Of a DNA stretch of 64,000 nucleotides, positions 63,529 through 64,000 are shown in pieces. Under the pieces are notes generated by a model that saw nothing but the letters and a program-made list of their open reading frames with translations, did no database searches and was not told where the DNA came from. The translations under genes and the position numbers were made by a program. The DNA lies in assembly GCA_028284195.1 (NCBI GenBank), contig JANQSE010000008.1:1-64000 (forward strand), given 5' to 3'. Each line of letters begins with the position of its first letter. Position 1 is the first letter of the stretch. The DNA is from Balneola sp. (GTDB lineage Bacteria; Bacteroidota; Rhodothermia; Balneolales; Balneolaceae).

Positions 63529-64000
63529 ATGCTCACAAAAAGAATCATTCCCTGCCTTGATATTAAAGAAGGCCGAACCGTAAAAGGCGTGAATTTTGAA
63601 GGCCTAAGAGATGCAGGAGATCCTGTAGAACTGGCTCAAAGATATTCAACAGAAGGCGCCGATGAACTTGTTTTCCTAGACATAACCGCCACTCTGGAAA
63701 AAAGAAAAACACTCATCGAACTGGTTAAACGAATATCTTCTCACATCAGCATACCTTTTACTGTAGGCGGAGGAATACGAACTATTGATGAAATTGAGGA
63801 ATTGTTAAAAGCCGGTGCCGATAAAGTTTCTTTAAACAGCAGCATTATAAAAACTCCCGAATTAATTAACGAAGCTTCCAGAATATTTGGAGCACAAGCT
63901 ATTGTTGCTGCGATTGATGCCAAAAAAATGAATGGTTATTGGAACGTATTCATCAAAGGCGGCACTGAAGATACCGGAATGGATGCAATTGAGTGGATGC
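63529..64000 (+). CDS. hisF: imidazole glycerol phosphate synthase subunit HisF (3' end beyond window)
   Basis: The frame opens at the ATG at 63529 and runs off the window end; 157 codons are visible of about 255 expected. The N-terminus [20 protein letters not shown] has the catalytic Asp11, and VGGGIRT with DKVSLNS forms the phosphate-binding barrel loops. It makes IGP and AICAR in histidine synthesis with HisH. No other his gene lies upstream; more may follow outside the window. Confidence 0.94.
   Translation, partial: MLTKRIIPCLDIKEGRTVKGVNFEGLRDAGDPVELAQRYSTEGADELVFLDITATLEKRKTLIELVKRISSHISIPFTVGGGIRTIDEIEELLKAGADKVSLNSSIIKTPELINEASRIFGAQAIVAAIDAKKMNGYWNVFIKGGTEDTGMDAIEWM

Noticed and set aside
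1-64000. tRNA, rRNA, CRISPR, phage or transposase genes
   Set aside because: No T-loop/acceptor pattern, regularly spaced direct repeat or transposase motif was found in the intergenic regions inspected.

Overview
The window looks like a chromosomal segment of a free-living, aerobic, low-to-moderate-GC bacterium of the Bacteroidota/Balneolota side of the FCB group; Balneolaceae is my best guess. The pointers are a DUF4296 lipoprotein, a DUF1460 lipoprotein, the SdhC-SdhA-SdhB order with a single five-helix cytochrome b subunit, an Rpb6-like omega subunit, several likely TTG starts, weak Shine-Dalgarno signals, and dispersed GTCATyCTGAG-type hairpin repeats. No rRNA, tRNA, CRISPR array, prophage or transposase was found.

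Layout. 1-870: a formyltransferase gene next to a 20-bp perfect inverted repeat. 871-4266 (minus): dapA, dapB and a lysine-branch aspartokinase. 4387-11581 (plus): esterase lipoprotein, DUF819 membrane protein, an apparently dead serine-hydrolase homologue, a RsmI-like methylase, a peptidoglycan amidase and uridine kinase. 11570-15368: coaX, an SDR, a DUF4296 lipoprotein and recQ. 15430-15633: a truncated lipoprotein gene. 15671-31729: a branched-chain amino acid and threonine block, with leuA-leuC-leuD-leuB on minus, a helical-repeat protein of unknown function in the middle, and ilvD-ilvB-ilvN-ilvC-thrA-thrB-thrC on plus. 31871-34545: a PLP enzyme and a spondin-domain lipoprotein. 34546-35452: terminators and a GIY-YIG reading frame between 30-bp inverted repeats. 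35453-38931 (minus): succinate dehydrogenase. 39134-44069: IMPACT protein, hydroxyacid dehydrogenase, an ArsM-radical SAM operon, and a small-protein/LolA-like pair. 44192-50166: cobalamin adenosyltransferase, SGNH-TPR protein, glmM, DUF1460 lipoprotein, msrB, DinB. 50176-52681 (minus): carbamoyltransferase with DUF5989 (49 aa) and SxtJ-like membrane proteins. 52796-55757: yicC, gmk, rpoZ, coaBC. 55843-64000: glutaryl-CoA dehydrogenase, monooxygenase-like protein, UDG-family protein, S9 peptidase, alpha/beta hydrolase, GNAT, nitrilase and the start of hisF.

The strongest regulatory find is a complete, previously unannotated-looking transcription attenuator in front of the seven-gene ilv-thr operon. 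It has a 25-codon leader peptide (21819-21896) with five Ile, five Thr and two Val codons, an antiterminator helix that starts inside its last codons, and a mutually exclusive intrinsic terminator (21917-21947) ending 21 bp before ilvD. The peptide would sense the very amino acids the operon makes.

Other points of interest are the GIY-YIG frame that has no ATG/GTG/TTG start and sits inside a perfect inverted pair of a genome-wide repeat, the arsM-radical SAM operon with a triple CTGTAAC site upstream, the carbamoyltransferase/DUF5989/SxtJ trio, and a decayed gene at the edge of the amino acid block that hints at a past rearrangement or insertion. Aspartate-family synthesis is split: lysC with dapA/dapB for lysine and fused thrA with ilv genes for threonine/isoleucine.
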